Shown: positions 35,283 to 44,566, counted from the stretch's first letter. The stretch: 64,000 nt of DNA from Pedobacter sandarakinus (GCF_026240095.1 NZ_JAPIVG010000003.1:372001-436000), one strand, 5' to 3'. The notes: a model not told the origin generated them from the sequence alone. Numbers and translations are program-made.

Positions 35283-35651
35283 CTAGTTGGGTATGTAACG
35301 CTCTATCCTGCTAGCAAAATCATTCAGATCAAAAGGCTTATTAATGAAATCTTCTGCAGTGCATTTAGATTTAACCGCATTTAAATGGTTATTTGCAGAC
35401 ATCATCATTACTGGAATACTGTGTGTTTTTATATTTCTTTTAAGCTTGTTGCAAATGTCTATGCCATTTTCATCAGGCAGCATTATGTCTAAAATGATAA
35501 AGTCTGGATAGCCCTGCTGCATGTTCTGCCAGAACGTCGCTGAATTTGGAAAAGCCTTTACCTCGTAGAGCTCTTCGGTGAGCAAAAATTCGATAATCTC
35601 TCTGATACTTGGATTATCTTCGACAACATATATGCGCTTTTTCATCGGCAT
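35283..35651 (-). CDS. Stand-alone response regulator receiver protein
   Basis: I prefer ATG 35651 or 35645 (about 120-122 aa, M-P-M-K-K-R-I-Y-V-V-E-D-N). The receiver fold has E-D-N near the start, phospho-acceptor Asp in I-L-D-I-M-L-P, and Lys in I-N-K-P-F-D. No output domain is present, so it probably acts by protein contact, like CheY or Spo0F. No kinase lies beside it. Confidence 0.88.
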   Translation of the reverse strand: MPMKKRIYVVEDNPSIREIIEFLLTEELYEVKAFPNSATFWQNMQQGYPDFIILDIMLPDENGIDICNKLKRNIKTHSIPVMMMSANNHLNAVKSKCTAEDFINKPFDLNDFASRIERYIPN

Positions 35652-35820
35652 GTGTTTTAATTGTATTATAAACGTGTGCAATCCGTGCTTGTTTAATCAA
35701 TTTATTCACAACGAGATAGTTATTAACTTTAGCAACAGCGTAAGCTCCTTCTGGAGACTCATAAATTTTTTAAACTTTTCAGCTATCTGGCGGTTGTTTA
35801 AATACCTAGGAAAATCAATT

Positions 35821-36492
35821 ATGAAAAATCTTCTGCTATTACCCATCAAAAAGACATCACTTATACTATTGGTTTGCAGTTTAAACCTGCCTGGATCTTT
35901 TGCCTCGAAACAGTTAGTGTACAGTGAAAAACCTGTTGTAAATATGCTAGATGATGTTCCGGCTGCGGCTTTTCTGAAAAAGGCAACAATTATCGCCATG
36001 AACGAAATTCAAATCAGTGGTGTGGCCAGCGAGCAATCCAATCTTCCGAAGCTTAAAACTTTTGCAGATCAGATTATTGTTCAACGGGCCGAGCTAAATG
36101 AAGAGCTTAAAGCATTGGCAACTCTGAAAAAAGTAAATCTACCAATGGATAAACCTCAAGGAGGTCTTCGCCCCGATGGGAGGATTGATTCTGCGCCAGA
36201 AAATTTGCAAGATACCACCAGGAACCAGAACCAAGCGGAGGCTGCCGGTGCCAACGAAAGTGGAACGATGCAAAAAAATGGTCTAGAAAACGTTGAACGT
36301 TTAAAAAAGTTGAAAGGTGATGAATTAAATCAGGCCTACATAGCCTTGATGATGGAAGAACAGAAACAATTAATAAGCCTGTTCCAAATGGCTGCGAGTA
36401 ACAACGATAAAGATGTAAAAAGCTTCGCATCTAAACATATCGGGTCGTTTAAAGCAAATTTGAAAGCATTAACAGCTTTGAAGAAAAAATAA
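35821..36492 (+). CDS. Exported DUF4142 protein
   Basis: ATG 35821 (223 aa) begins a signal peptide (M-K-N-L-L-L-L-P-I-K-K...S-F-A-S); the open frame upstream is not protein-like. The mature part matches the DUF4142 four-helix, ferritin-like fold (A-F-L-K-K-A-T-I-I-A-M-N-E-I-Q-I-S, S-N-L-P-K-L-K-T-F-A-D-Q-I). A Gly/Gln-rich insertion (~112-145) breaks the fold's middle. The function of DUF4142 is unknown; it is frequent in envelope-stress contexts. Confidence 0.82.
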   Translation: MKNLLLLPIKKTSLILLVCSLNLPGSFASKQLVYSEKPVVNMLDDVPAAAFLKKATIIAMNEIQISGVASEQSNLPKLKTFADQIIVQRAELNEELKALATLKKVNLPMDKPQGGLRPDGRIDSAPENLQDTTRNQNQAEAAGANESGTMQKNGLENVERLKKLKGDELNQAYIALMMEEQKQLISLFQMAASNNDKDVKSFASKHIGSFKANLKALTALKKK

Positions 36493-36862
36493 GGTGCACC
36501 TGATGCGACACCAAATTAGATGCTTTAAAAATTTAAATTTTCAGAAAAAATGAAAATTTAGGCTCGGATTGACAATTTTGTCATAGAATCAGATCTTCAA
36601 TTTATGCCATTTTACGCCAAATGACAGCTAATTTCTGTTTTGCCCTCACTATGTTTTTTTTTCAAATAATTGATTTTCAGTTAAATATATTTTTGCGATT
36701 ACTAATTTCATTTACAAATTAGTATGGTTAAAAAATACACCTCGGTGCGTATTGCTTATCTGATAATAATTAATGAAGTTTGATATGTTAGAATTAAATC
36801 AACGGGACGATTTAGATTAACGTAGAATGAAAAAGCGCTCATAAAAATGAGCGCTTTTTTTT
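36493..36862. other. Intergenic stretch with a possible short transcript
   Basis: This 370-bp AT-rich gap holds a -7-like TATTTTTG at 36688-36695, a 9-bp inverted repeat (TACTAATTT / AAATTAGTA, 36700-36724) and, 100 bp later, a strong terminator. Between them are two tiny open frames of 19 codons (36724 onward) and 11 codons (36786 onward). No coding gene of normal size is present. A short RNA of about 150 nt is possible but unsupported by homology. Confidence 0.35.
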
Positions 36863-36864
36863 TT
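36831..36864. terminator. Bidirectional rho-independent terminator
   Basis: A perfect 12-bp stem (AAAAGCGCTCAT / ATGAGCGCTTTT, AAAA loop) is flanked by A and T runs. It serves the minus-strand acidic protein gene, whose stop it touches, and possibly a short plus-strand transcript. Confidence 0.9.
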
Positions 36865-37075
36865 AATCTTCATCCGGTTTGTCATCAATCCATTCATCCA
36901 ATTTAGTGCCTTCACCATCTGCAAAGGGGATTTCATCGGGTGTATATTCACTGTCGTCTTTTTCTTCGGCAGGCAAATGGCCATCAGCTACATTACCACC
37001 AGCACGGTGCATTTTAAACTGATCAGCATTAGGTAAATTCTGTTCCTCTTGGGGTTGTTCATCTTGATTTTTCAT
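36863..37075 (-). CDS. Small acidic hydrophilic protein
   Basis: I prefer ATG 37075 (70 aa, M-K-N-Q-D-E-Q-P-Q) to the frame's earlier ATG. The protein is rich in Asp, Glu, Pro and Gln with no predicted fold and looks intrinsically disordered (D-S-E-Y-T-P-D-E-I-P-F-A-D-G-E). No family is recognised. The gene ends in a strong terminator. Confidence 0.55.
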   Translation of the reverse strand: MKNQDEQPQEEQNLPNADQFKMHRAGGNVADGHLPAEEKDDSEYTPDEIPFADGEGTKLDEWIDDKPDED

Positions 37076-37261
37076 GGTATCTCGTTTTTTTAACAACATT
37101 TTGATGTTACTTTAAGTTTTTCTTTTGAGAAAAATGAAGGATATTAGCAGCCAAATTCCTAAAAAAGAGTTTATTTAACGCTAACCACAACTTATTACAG
37201 ATAATACTTTTACATTGTCTATATATTTACTTTATTACCTTAAAATATCAACGTTCCCTAA

Positions 37262-37768
37262 ATGAATAATCTCTCCATCAGTTTAACCCCCGCTAAGTGC
37301 GAGCTTTTGGATAACATCCTTAACGAGTTTGATCAGGAAATTTATATCAAATCGGAACGTGTGCTAAAAATTTTTAGGGGTAATGGCAACCTGGCTTCCG
37401 ATTACTTGGACTTATTAGTTCAGATGAATCTGGTGATTCTGGTTGGACAGGTTGATGGAGTGCCTTTGCCAGCTATGGTAGGCAAACAGGCCGGTGCAGA
37501 TATGTTCATCAATGAGGGCGGATTTAAGCGCCGCTATGCACTTAATAAATTAGAGGAAGATACGGGAAAGAATATCCTCGATTTAAAAAAAGAAAATTTA
37601 ACCCTGCAAGAGAAAGTTGCCGAACAAGCACATTTGCTTAAAGGTTTAGAACAGAGTATTACGCAACAAGGAAAGGGGATTTTAAAAAATTGGTTATGGC
37701 GGATGCTCTTTTTTATCCTCGGTTTTTTTGTCTGTTATTTTTACTTTAAATTCGTAGCAGGTCGTTAG
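37262..37768 (+). CDS. Hypothetical protein with coiled coil and C-terminal membrane anchor
   Basis: The protein has 168 residues: a soluble N-terminal domain (1-105) that could fold as a winged helix (K-S-E-R-V-L-K-I-F-R...Y-L-D-L-L-V-Q-M-N), a coiled coil (~108-135) and one C-terminal membrane helix (F-F-I-L-G-F-F-V-C-Y-F-Y-F). I do not recognise it. It converges with the helicase gene, overlapping by four bases. Confidence 0.6.
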   Translation: MNNLSISLTPAKCELLDNILNEFDQEIYIKSERVLKIFRGNGNLASDYLDLLVQMNLVILVGQVDGVPLPAMVGKQAGADMFINEGGFKRRYALNKLEEDTGKNILDLKKENLTLQEKVAEQAHLLKGLEQSITQQGKGILKNWLWRMLFFILGFFVCYFYFKFVAGR

Positions 37769-39879
37769 AACAATGTACTCGAACCCATAAAATCATTAAC
37801 AATCCTGAGCACATAGCAGCCTAAATCTTTTGCATTACCAACACCTACACCTTTGATGGCAGCAAGTTGATCGGTGTTTTTAGGTGGCTTTGCGGCAATA
37901 TTTAATAGTGCAAAATCAGATAAAATACTGTGTGGAGCAATGCCTCTCTGTTCACTCAAACCCCTGCGCCACGTTACCAAATTTTCGTATAAAACAGGGT
38001 TGGTAACCGGTGGTGTTACTTCCGTCTTTTTGGTAGCGGTTTTTTTTGGCAGCTGATCGAATACATTTACTGCAGCGATATAGGTTTTTTGGTAAGCTCT
38101 AAATGAAAAAGACTGCCATTTAAATCCAAATAAAGCCAGCTTAACGTTCAAGGCATTGGCAATGTCACTTAGGTTTGCCAAGATAATTTCTGCCCGCTCG
38201 TCGATGTAGTAGTTTAATGCTGAAAACATTTTAATTTCCTCAATCATTGATTCAATTTTGGGGATGAAATAAGATGCAGCTTTATCCAAACGACCTAAAA
38301 AAGCGGTGTCGGCAATTAAAGCCAGGTTTTTTGATCGTTCACTTAGCTCCCTAATGAAAAACTTTCTGGCTACTTCAATTACTTCTTTTTCGAGGAAATT
38401 GCTGTGTTCTAAAAAATGCTCAAGTAGCTTATTGTCATGACTTACACTGAACTTGGCGACCTTGAGCATGTTCCAATATTGATGAATGGGTTCAAAATCG
38501 AACAGATCTGCAACCAGTTGCCATGCTTGTTGCTGCCTGAAACGATTAAGATCATCTGCGGTTGGGCGCATACTTACTGCCTTTGCGGTAAATTCGATAA
38601 TCCGCTTGTCCGTCATGATGTTCTCCATTCTAACAGGCGCTTTTAATAACAAACCATTAAGGCTTTTACACCTACTTAGCGCTACATATGCCTGCCCATG
38701 CGTAAACGAAGCGCTGATATCTACAATTGCTTTCTCGAAGGTTAAACCCTGGCTTTTGTGAATGGTTATGGCCCAAGCCAGCTTAAAAGGAAATTGGGAG
38801 AAGGTGCCGGTGTTGGTTTCTGCAATTTTATTCTCGTCCTGCTCAAGCGCATACTTTACGTTTTGCCACTCTTCTCGTTCTACCTCGAAATCGTTGCTTT
38901 CATCCAGAAATTGAACGCGAATACGGTCTTCTTCCAGGCCAACTATTTTAGCCGCCTTGCCATTATAATATTGCTTTTTTCCAGATGAATCATTTTTAAT
39001 AAACATCACCTGTGCGCCAACTTTGAGGCTTAAAATTTCATCTACAGGGTAGGCATCTTTCGGGAAATCGCCGGTTATTTTTGCCTGAAAGGTGCTCAGG
39101 CTGCCAGACAATTTATCCAAGCAATCGCTATTTATTTGGCCAACCAGGTTATTGTGTGTTGTAAGGGTAATATAATCATCCTTCCAGCTTTCTGCTAAAG
39201 TTGGATCATAATGCTCATTCAATTGATCAAGCTGCGGCTGGCTTAAATTATTTTCTCTTATCCGGTTTAAAATCTCCAGAAACAATGGGTCAGATTGACG
39301 ATATACCTTCTGCAATTCGAAAGTAACCAGCGAAATTTGCTTGAAGACCAGACTATCGAAGAAGTACGGACTCAGATAGTAATTTCTAAGAATGTGCCAT
39401 GCATCATGGGCTATTGGCGAAAGTTGGTATAAATCGCCGATCATTAATAGCTGCACACCCCCAAAAGGTTGTTTGGAAGCCTTAGCCTGTTGCAAAGTAC
39501 TATCAATGAAATCGAGCATATCTGCCCGGACCATACTAATTTCATCGATGATGAGCAGCTCAAGGCATTTCAGAAGTTTAAGTTTGTCTTCCGCGTATTT
39601 CTGAATTTTCCGCTCTTTCTGATGATTTGGAATGATCGGTCCGAAAGGCATTTGAAAGAAAGAATGAATGGTTACGCCACCTGCGTTGATGGCTGCCACT
39701 GCCGTTGGCGCTACCACAGCAAAATTCTTACTTGTAGTCTCCTTTATTTTACGCAATAACGTTGTTTTACCCGTACCTGCTTTACCGGTTAAAAAAATTG
39801 GCTGGCTAGTAGTGGCTAAAAAATCGAGAATGAGCTGGTTATCTTGGTTCGAATTTTGTAAATCGGTATTGGCATTCAT
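37765..39879 (-). CDS. Pif1-like superfamily 1 helicase with HRDC domain
   Basis: The protein has 704 residues. Walker A is G-K-A-G-T-G-K-T-T (32-40), and Walker B reads L-L-I-I-D-E-I-S-M with the Pif1-type E-I-S-M-V. Further helicase motifs include G-D-x-Y-Q-L-S-P, Y-x-x-R-Q-S, and late W-A-I-T-I-H-K-S-Q-G and Y-V-A-L-S-R-C. The C-terminus (~625-704) has the HRDC pattern (R-G-L-S-E-Q-R-G-I-A-P-H-S-I-L-S, G-V-G-x-G-N-A). It probably unwinds DNA 5'-3' in repair or G-quadruplex clearing. It is divergent from the CoiA operon. Confidence 0.88.
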   Translation of the reverse strand: MNANTDLQNSNQDNQLILDFLATTSQPIFLTGKAGTGKTTLLRKIKETTSKNFAVVAPTAVAAINAGGVTIHSFFQMPFGPIIPNHQKERKIQKYAEDKLKLLKCLELLIIDEISMVRADMLDFIDSTLQQAKASKQPFGGVQLLMIGDLYQLSPIAHDAWHILRNYYLSPYFFDSLVFKQISLVTFELQKVYRQSDPLFLEILNRIRENNLSQPQLDQLNEHYDPTLAESWKDDYITLTTHNNLVGQINSDCLDKLSGSLSTFQAKITGDFPKDAYPVDEILSLKVGAQVMFIKNDSSGKKQYYNGKAAKIVGLEEDRIRVQFLDESNDFEVEREEWQNVKYALEQDENKIAETNTGTFSQFPFKLAWAITIHKSQGLTFEKAIVDISASFTHGQAYVALSRCKSLNGLLLKAPVRMENIMTDKRIIEFTAKAVSMRPTADDLNRFRQQQAWQLVADLFDFEPIHQYWNMLKVAKFSVSHDNKLLEHFLEHSNFLEKEVIEVARKFFIRELSERSKNLALIADTAFLGRLDKAASYFIPKIESMIEEIKMFSALNYYIDERAEIILANLSDIANALNVKLALFGFKWQSFSFRAYQKTYIAAVNVFDQLPKKTATKKTEVTPPVTNPVLYENLVTWRRGLSEQRGIAPHSILSDFALLNIAAKPPKNTDQLAAIKGVGVGNAKDLGCYVLRIVNDFMGSSTLF

Positions 39880-40077
39880 TTTATTACTTCATCCTTCTTA
39901 AAATATGGAATAACTTGAACTGCAAATATGCACAGAATTGACCTTACCGCCGAGCTATTTTTTAGTATGTTATGCACAAAATATAGTTTGGAAGCGAATT
40001 AATCATCTTAAAACCGTGTTTGATTTTTTTTATAATCTTATATGTACCTGATGATCAATAAGATGTTTTTAATTAAC

Positions 40078-40121
40078 ATTTAGCAAACAAAAATAGGAGG
40101 GGATATTTTTGTTTGCTAAAT
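40078..40121. repeat. Perfect 18-bp inverted repeat (candidate operator)
   Basis: The arms ATTTAGCAAACAAAAATA (40078-40095) and its exact reverse complement (40104-40121) are separated by an 8-nt GGAGGGGA spacer. The right arm covers the -33 TTTG of the promoter, so a repressor binding here would block transcription. No converging gene needs a terminator here and no T-tract follows, so an operator fits better than a terminator. Confidence 0.75.
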
Positions 40122-40138
40122 ATTTTAGTATAAATTTG
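40108..40138 (+). promoter_or_regulatory. Consensus Bacteroidota promoter of the CoiA operon
   Basis: TTTG (40108-40111), a 19-bp spacer and TAAATTTG (40131-40138) match the TTTG-N19-TAnnTTTG consensus exactly. It lies about 70 bp before the first ATG at 40212. Confidence 0.8.
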
Positions 40139-40211
40139 TTTATCTCGTTGAGAGAAATTAAGATTAATTGAATCAAAAATAGTACGCTGTTTTTGAAGAA
40201 TTGGATATAAA

Positions 40212-40526
40212 ATGACTGTTACAGTACTAGCAATATTAGAGACAGATTTTCGACCAGACCTTTCGTTGGGTAAAATTATGAACGAAAGGCTGAAGATAGC
40301 TGCAGATGATTTAAGGGATATACATTTACAAGGTCTACAAACTGTTGGACAGCGAAATGATGATGTTGTGGTTTACATCAGCTATAATCCGAAGTATAAA
40401 ATTAGGTGGCGAATAGTAAACGATGTACCCGAAGAAGTGGAAGGTTATGTTGGTCGCGTTTGTGGCGATTTAGGCTACATACAGTGGAAAACATCTGTAA
40501 TGAACATCTTTAAAGGTAATGAATAA
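40212..40526 (+). CDS. Hypothetical protein in CoiA operon
   Basis: This 104-residue soluble protein is not recognised. Beta-like segments (V-T-V-L-A-I-L-E, V-V-V-Y-I-S-Y, I-R-W-R-I-V) suggest a small alpha/beta fold. It is co-directional with the CoiA-like gene, 11 bp apart, behind the promoter with the 18-bp repeat, so it probably acts together with that nuclease-like protein. Confidence 0.6.
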   Translation: MTVTVLAILETDFRPDLSLGKIMNERLKIAADDLRDIHLQGLQTVGQRNDDVVVYISYNPKYKIRWRIVNDVPEEVEGYVGRVCGDLGYIQWKTSVMNIFKGNE

Positions 40527-40537
40527 CATGCCTTAGC

Positions 40538-41278
40538 ATGCAATACGCATTTTTACAAGGAACAAAATCAGAAGCTGCCAAGGGGCAGCGAGCGACTTGT
40601 ATTGGTTGTGGGCAACCCGTAATTGCCAAATGCGGAAATGTTAAAATTCATCATTGGGCACATGTAAAATCTGCTACCTGCGATTCATGGTGGGAAAATG
40701 AAACTACCTGGCACCGCGAATGGAAGGGATTTTTTCCTGCAGAATACAGGGAAATTAATTTCTTCGACGAAACGATGCGGGAATACCATCGGGCAGATAT
40801 TTTTAATGCAGCAGGGGTAACTATCGAATTTCAGAATTCCCATCTAAACCATGAAGAACTTATCGCCAGGGAAAGATTTTATCCGAAATTAATTTGGGTT
40901 GTAAATGGTCTTAAATTTAAAGGTTTCAAAGTTTTAAAGGCTTTACCAAATGTAAATGATGCCCGTTTATCAGGTTTCGAATTCCGCAAGTCAGACCATC
41001 TTTCTGTTATTACTACAGAAGAGGCCTTAGCACAACATCCGAGGCCGCAAATTTTAAATTTTTATCATCTTTTATTAAAAGAAATTCCTTTAACTACAGA
41101 TTTTTATTCTTTCAGCTGGAAATATCCACATCAGGCTTGGCTAAGTGCTACCTGCCCAGTTTTTATAGATTTTGGCGGTCATTTCATTTACCGTTTACGG
41201 GTGAGATACCAGATTTCTACTAACTACCCATATCTGCAAATGTTCAGAAAAAAGGATTTCATCCAAAAATACCAATAA
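40538..41278 (+). CDS. Competence protein CoiA-like family
   Basis: The protein has 246 residues. The N-terminus carries a Cys-based zinc-ribbon-like motif (C-I-G-C-G...C-G-N-V-K) and H-H-W-A-H. The middle has the nuclease-like core Y-H-R-A-D-I...V-T-I-E-F-Q with L-N-H-E-E-L-I-A-R-E, as in CoiA, a PD-(D/E)xK-type protein first linked to transformation in streptococci. Its role outside that group is unclear. It converges with the patatin-like gene with a 9-bp gap. Confidence 0.8.
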   Translation: MQYAFLQGTKSEAAKGQRATCIGCGQPVIAKCGNVKIHHWAHVKSATCDSWWENETTWHREWKGFFPAEYREINFFDETMREYHRADIFNAAGVTIEFQNSHLNHEELIARERFYPKLIWVVNGLKFKGFKVLKALPNVNDARLSGFEFRKSDHLSVITTEEALAQHPRPQILNFYHLLLKEIPLTTDFYSFSWKYPHQAWLSATCPVFIDFGGHFIYRLRVRYQISTNYPYLQMFRKKDFIQKYQ

Positions 41279-41287
41279 AATTACACT

Positions 41288-44200
41288 TTAAATTAGTTGA
41301 TGAATGTCTTTAATTGATTGGTAGCCTAACTTTCGGTAGCTTTCAAACTGTGCTTCATCAAAGAACTGGTCGCCGGTAGATTCTTGCGGAAATTTATCGT
41401 TCGCCAGGTAATACTGGCGGATGTCTACACTTTCTCTGCCTGTTAAGGCGGTTTTAACGTAAACAATTTTGCCCGATGGCGCATCATCTTCCGGATAACG
41501 GATTTCACCTTCTACGGTTTGGCTTTCCACAAAACCATCTTTATCCTTTTCGATTATTTTGTTGAGGTTGATCTTAATTTCCACGCCGAAATCAATCCTG
41601 CATCGCCTTATGGCATTTGCCAGGCCTTCGCATGTAGCATTTACGTCTTCTTCGGCATCGCAAAGCAAAATATAACTGCATTTCCTTCTCACCAGTTCGT
41701 AAATACCCATGTTGTCAAAATGTCCGCCATCTGATAAACACACATAATCTTTATTAATATCTGATTTGCCAAACATATCGTAAATGAGGTAGGCTAGACC
41801 AGAAAGGGGATCAGATCTCTTCCATCTTCCCAGGCGGGTATTGCCAATCCACCGCCCCAGGCGAACATTAAATATTGTAAGTAGAAAAGCTGTAGGGGCA
41901 GAAGAATGGTAACCCATGTTGGGATTAACAGCAGCACCGGAAACCGCCATTGCCGTACCGAGAGATGGGCCGTCAGGTTCAGAGAAATCTTTGGTGGGCC
42001 TGTAGCCATATTGAAAAATTCCGTTCCTCGAATCAGCAGCAGAACGAGTAGAGCTAAAATCGTAACCGCAATAGAGTGGCGAAAAGGTAAAAGATTCTGC
42101 CTTTCGGTCTTGCCGGTCTAACTCTGAAACCGTTGAAGCATTGAGTGCCGTGTTTACGATAGGATAGGGCCCTTCGTAGCCATTCCCGGTTGTAAGTGAC
42201 GTCATTTTTAAATCGTCCTGGTTATCAAAACCTGTAAAATTATTTGCCGTACTCTCCCTGTCAGTGCGTCTGCGGGTGGCACCGAGGTAGGCTCGCATCA
42301 ACCTGTTTCGATAGAAATGATGTAGTGAGAACTCGTTTACACCCAAACGATAGCTGAAGAACAGCGTAACTAAAAAAAGCCCCGCTGTTAATAGTAGATA
42401 TGGCAGCAATTGGCTCGCATCGCTATGGTCGTGCATTCCAATCATTTTTCTAAACGTGTTCAAGGCAGAAGACCCTATAATTAGAAATCCAACCATAAAT
42501 AGGTAGGGCGCAAAGCGGATAAATAACTCAGCAACGTTAGCCGATTTTTTGGGTTGGCCGGGGCTTGAGTTAGATTGAAATGCCATTTTTACCGCCAAAC
42601 CAACGATAGCACCCCAACCACCAAACAGCGTAGGGATTAGAACAGAATATTTTGCATAGTAATAACTTAAAACATTAGGTAATACCAATGCGCCACCTGC
42701 CGTAACCACCCAGATTAGGATAAAACGATGAATAATCGCTCCCAATCTACCCCACCACTCCCGGCGCTCATCTGGAAAGAGGTTTCCCATGATCAGCATT
42801 CTAATGATTACACTTAACGTATAAGTTTCTAAAATAATCGGTACGCCCAAAATGAATAAGAGTTTTTGTGCTAAATATGGAATAGCTGTATTAATTTCTT
42901 TGATACTCCTCATGATTTCCCAACAAATGGCAAGGAGGTAAGCCCCAAAAAAACTAGCAGTTACCGATGAGATCAACACCCATAACCAAAACCATAGTTG
43001 CCTGTTAGCGAAACGGCTTCTTAAATAGTACCTTCCGAAGAAGGTTAGAATAAGCATGGCTAATAAAGCCGCCAGGGCCGTTGGAAGAATGATTTGATCT
43101 TTATCGAAAGTATTGGCAACTAAATACTGCAACTGGTTTTTTATCCAGGCGCTAATTAGAAAGCTAGATGCGGCTGCCCAGAAAAGAAGCGCCACAGGCA
43201 TATACTTACTCGATCCAAATTTATATTTACTTGGTGGTGCATATTCGCGGTCGTAGAGGCGCATACCCGATGAGGTGATGGCGGCACCAATACACAAAAT
43301 AAGAAAAGTCCACCAAAAGAGTCTTTGAAACCCGAAGTCGCTTTGAAAGCCTAATTGATTCCAAAGTTCGAAAGTTAATGCCACGCCAGAAAGCATGGTG
43401 CATAGCAGCAAAATCAAAATTACCTGGTTAATAAGTGTGTTTCTAAGCCAGGTTAAGCCCATGGTCCATGAATCGGCAGACATGATGCCCGTATTTGGTG
43501 AGAGATAATTGCTGTACATCCTAAGCCAGCGGATAGGGCGTACTTCTTCTGCCTGTGGGTCTGCGGATTCCTTTGAGTTCAATAATAAACTAAGCTGATT
43601 GATAGAACCCACACGTTTTAACCAGGCAATAAACCACGATCCGATATATCCTCCGCCAGATACGGTTGAAATAAAATCATAACTGTTCAACTGGTTTAGT
43701 TCGGATAGTTTTTGGAGTATGCCTAAGTTAAATGTTGCCGACCTGATTCCTCCGCCAGAAAAAGCCAGCCCCCTAAGTTTTAGAGCACTTGCCCTAACTA
43801 ATGGGTCGGGGATGGTATTAATTATATCTAATTCTGCTGATGAAATATTTTCTGGAACATAATTCCTTAAAATTCTCGATTTATTTATTTCATCGAGTTC
43901 CTCATTAAATAAACTTTCGAAAGGCAATGCAATTTCTTCTGCATGAAGTGCGGCCATCAATGCTTTATCGTCTTCCAATAAGTTAATGGCCTTTGTCTGC
44001 CTGTCTTTATTCGGGTTATGCCACCACTTGTTGTAATTTATTTTATTGCGAATATATTTTTCTTCTTTGCGTACATGAAATCGATTTGCCCCATCGCCCC
44101 AAACCTGGTATAGGCGTAAATTATATGCATTAGCTTTTTCAGCGTTCAGGCCAAATATCACTAGAAGTGGCATATATTCCATTGCTTGTGCAATTTCTGT

Positions 44201-44566
44201 TCTGCGTTTTGGATTGCGATAGAGTACTTTTCGATAGTGTTTACGCCACTCGTAGGGGCTGTCTTTGATCGCCGCGGCTTGTTCATTTTCCAATTCGTAA
44301 ATGTTTACCAGGATACTTATCTTCTCAAAGAAAAATTTGGCTAATCCTTCTTCCTGATTGGGGCAGTTCCACATTAGTACATTAATCCGCTTGGTAACAG
44401 CTACACTGGTAGATTTTCCCTGGTAGGGTTCTAAGCCAATTTTATTAATGTTGGCATTTACTTCGTGATAGTTGATGTCGGTATTTAATCCAATAAGCGT
44501 GCACACATCTTGATATACACACAAAAAAGATACGGCATGAGCGCTTAAATCGGTAATAATATCCAT
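41288..44566 (-). CDS. Large patatin-like phospholipase with membrane core
   Basis: The protein has 1092 residues. A ~240-residue N-terminal region of no known fold precedes the start of a patatin domain: oxyanion loop S-G-G-G-I-R (270-275) and nucleophile Ser303 in T-V-S-G-G-G. About ten hydrophobic segments (roughly 380-730) interrupt the domain, and the catalytic Asp-Gly (L-S-D-G-G-H-F-D) is ~650 residues later, near 960. The catalytic dyad is complete. The lipase domain is thus split by a membrane region, so it presumably acts on membrane lipids. The physiological role is unknown; transcription is monocistronic. Confidence 0.85.
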   Translation of the reverse strand: MDIITDLSAHAVSFLCVYQDVCTLIGLNTDINYHEVNANINKIGLEPYQGKSTSVAVTKRINVLMWNCPNQEEGLAKFFFEKISILVNIYELENEQAAAIKDSPYEWRKHYRKVLYRNPKRRTEIAQAMEYMPLLVIFGLNAEKANAYNLRLYQVWGDGANRFHVRKEEKYIRNKINYNKWWHNPNKDRQTKAINLLEDDKALMAALHAEEIALPFESLFNEELDEINKSRILRNYVPENISSAELDIINTIPDPLVRASALKLRGLAFSGGGIRSATFNLGILQKLSELNQLNSYDFISTVSGGGYIGSWFIAWLKRVGSINQLSLLLNSKESADPQAEEVRPIRWLRMYSNYLSPNTGIMSADSWTMGLTWLRNTLINQVILILLLCTMLSGVALTFELWNQLGFQSDFGFQRLFWWTFLILCIGAAITSSGMRLYDREYAPPSKYKFGSSKYMPVALLFWAAASSFLISAWIKNQLQYLVANTFDKDQIILPTALAALLAMLILTFFGRYYLRSRFANRQLWFWLWVLISSVTASFFGAYLLAICWEIMRSIKEINTAIPYLAQKLLFILGVPIILETYTLSVIIRMLIMGNLFPDERREWWGRLGAIIHRFILIWVVTAGGALVLPNVLSYYYAKYSVLIPTLFGGWGAIVGLAVKMAFQSNSSPGQPKKSANVAELFIRFAPYLFMVGFLIIGSSALNTFRKMIGMHDHSDASQLLPYLLLTAGLFLVTLFFSYRLGVNEFSLHHFYRNRLMRAYLGATRRRTDRESTANNFTGFDNQDDLKMTSLTTGNGYEGPYPIVNTALNASTVSELDRQDRKAESFTFSPLYCGYDFSSTRSAADSRNGIFQYGYRPTKDFSEPDGPSLGTAMAVSGAAVNPNMGYHSSAPTAFLLTIFNVRLGRWIGNTRLGRWKRSDPLSGLAYLIYDMFGKSDINKDYVCLSDGGHFDNMGIYELVRRKCSYILLCDAEEDVNATCEGLANAIRRCRIDFGVEIKINLNKIIEKDKDGFVESQTVEGEIRYPEDDAPSGKIVYVKTALTGRESVDIRQYYLANDKFPQESTGDQFFDEAQFESYRKLGYQSIKDIHQLI

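Larger units (their letters stand above)
39880..40211. other. Regulatory intergenic region between helicase and CoiA operon
   Basis: This 332-bp AT-rich gap holds no gene. Its right part contains an 18-bp inverted repeat and a consensus Bacteroidota promoter firing to the right (both listed separately). The left ~180 bp shows nothing I can interpret beyond the presumed helicase promoter. Confidence 0.6.

Noticed and set aside
40078..40121. The 18-bp inverted repeat as a rho-independent terminator
   Set aside because: No gene ends into it, no T-tract follows, and it overlaps a consensus promoter.
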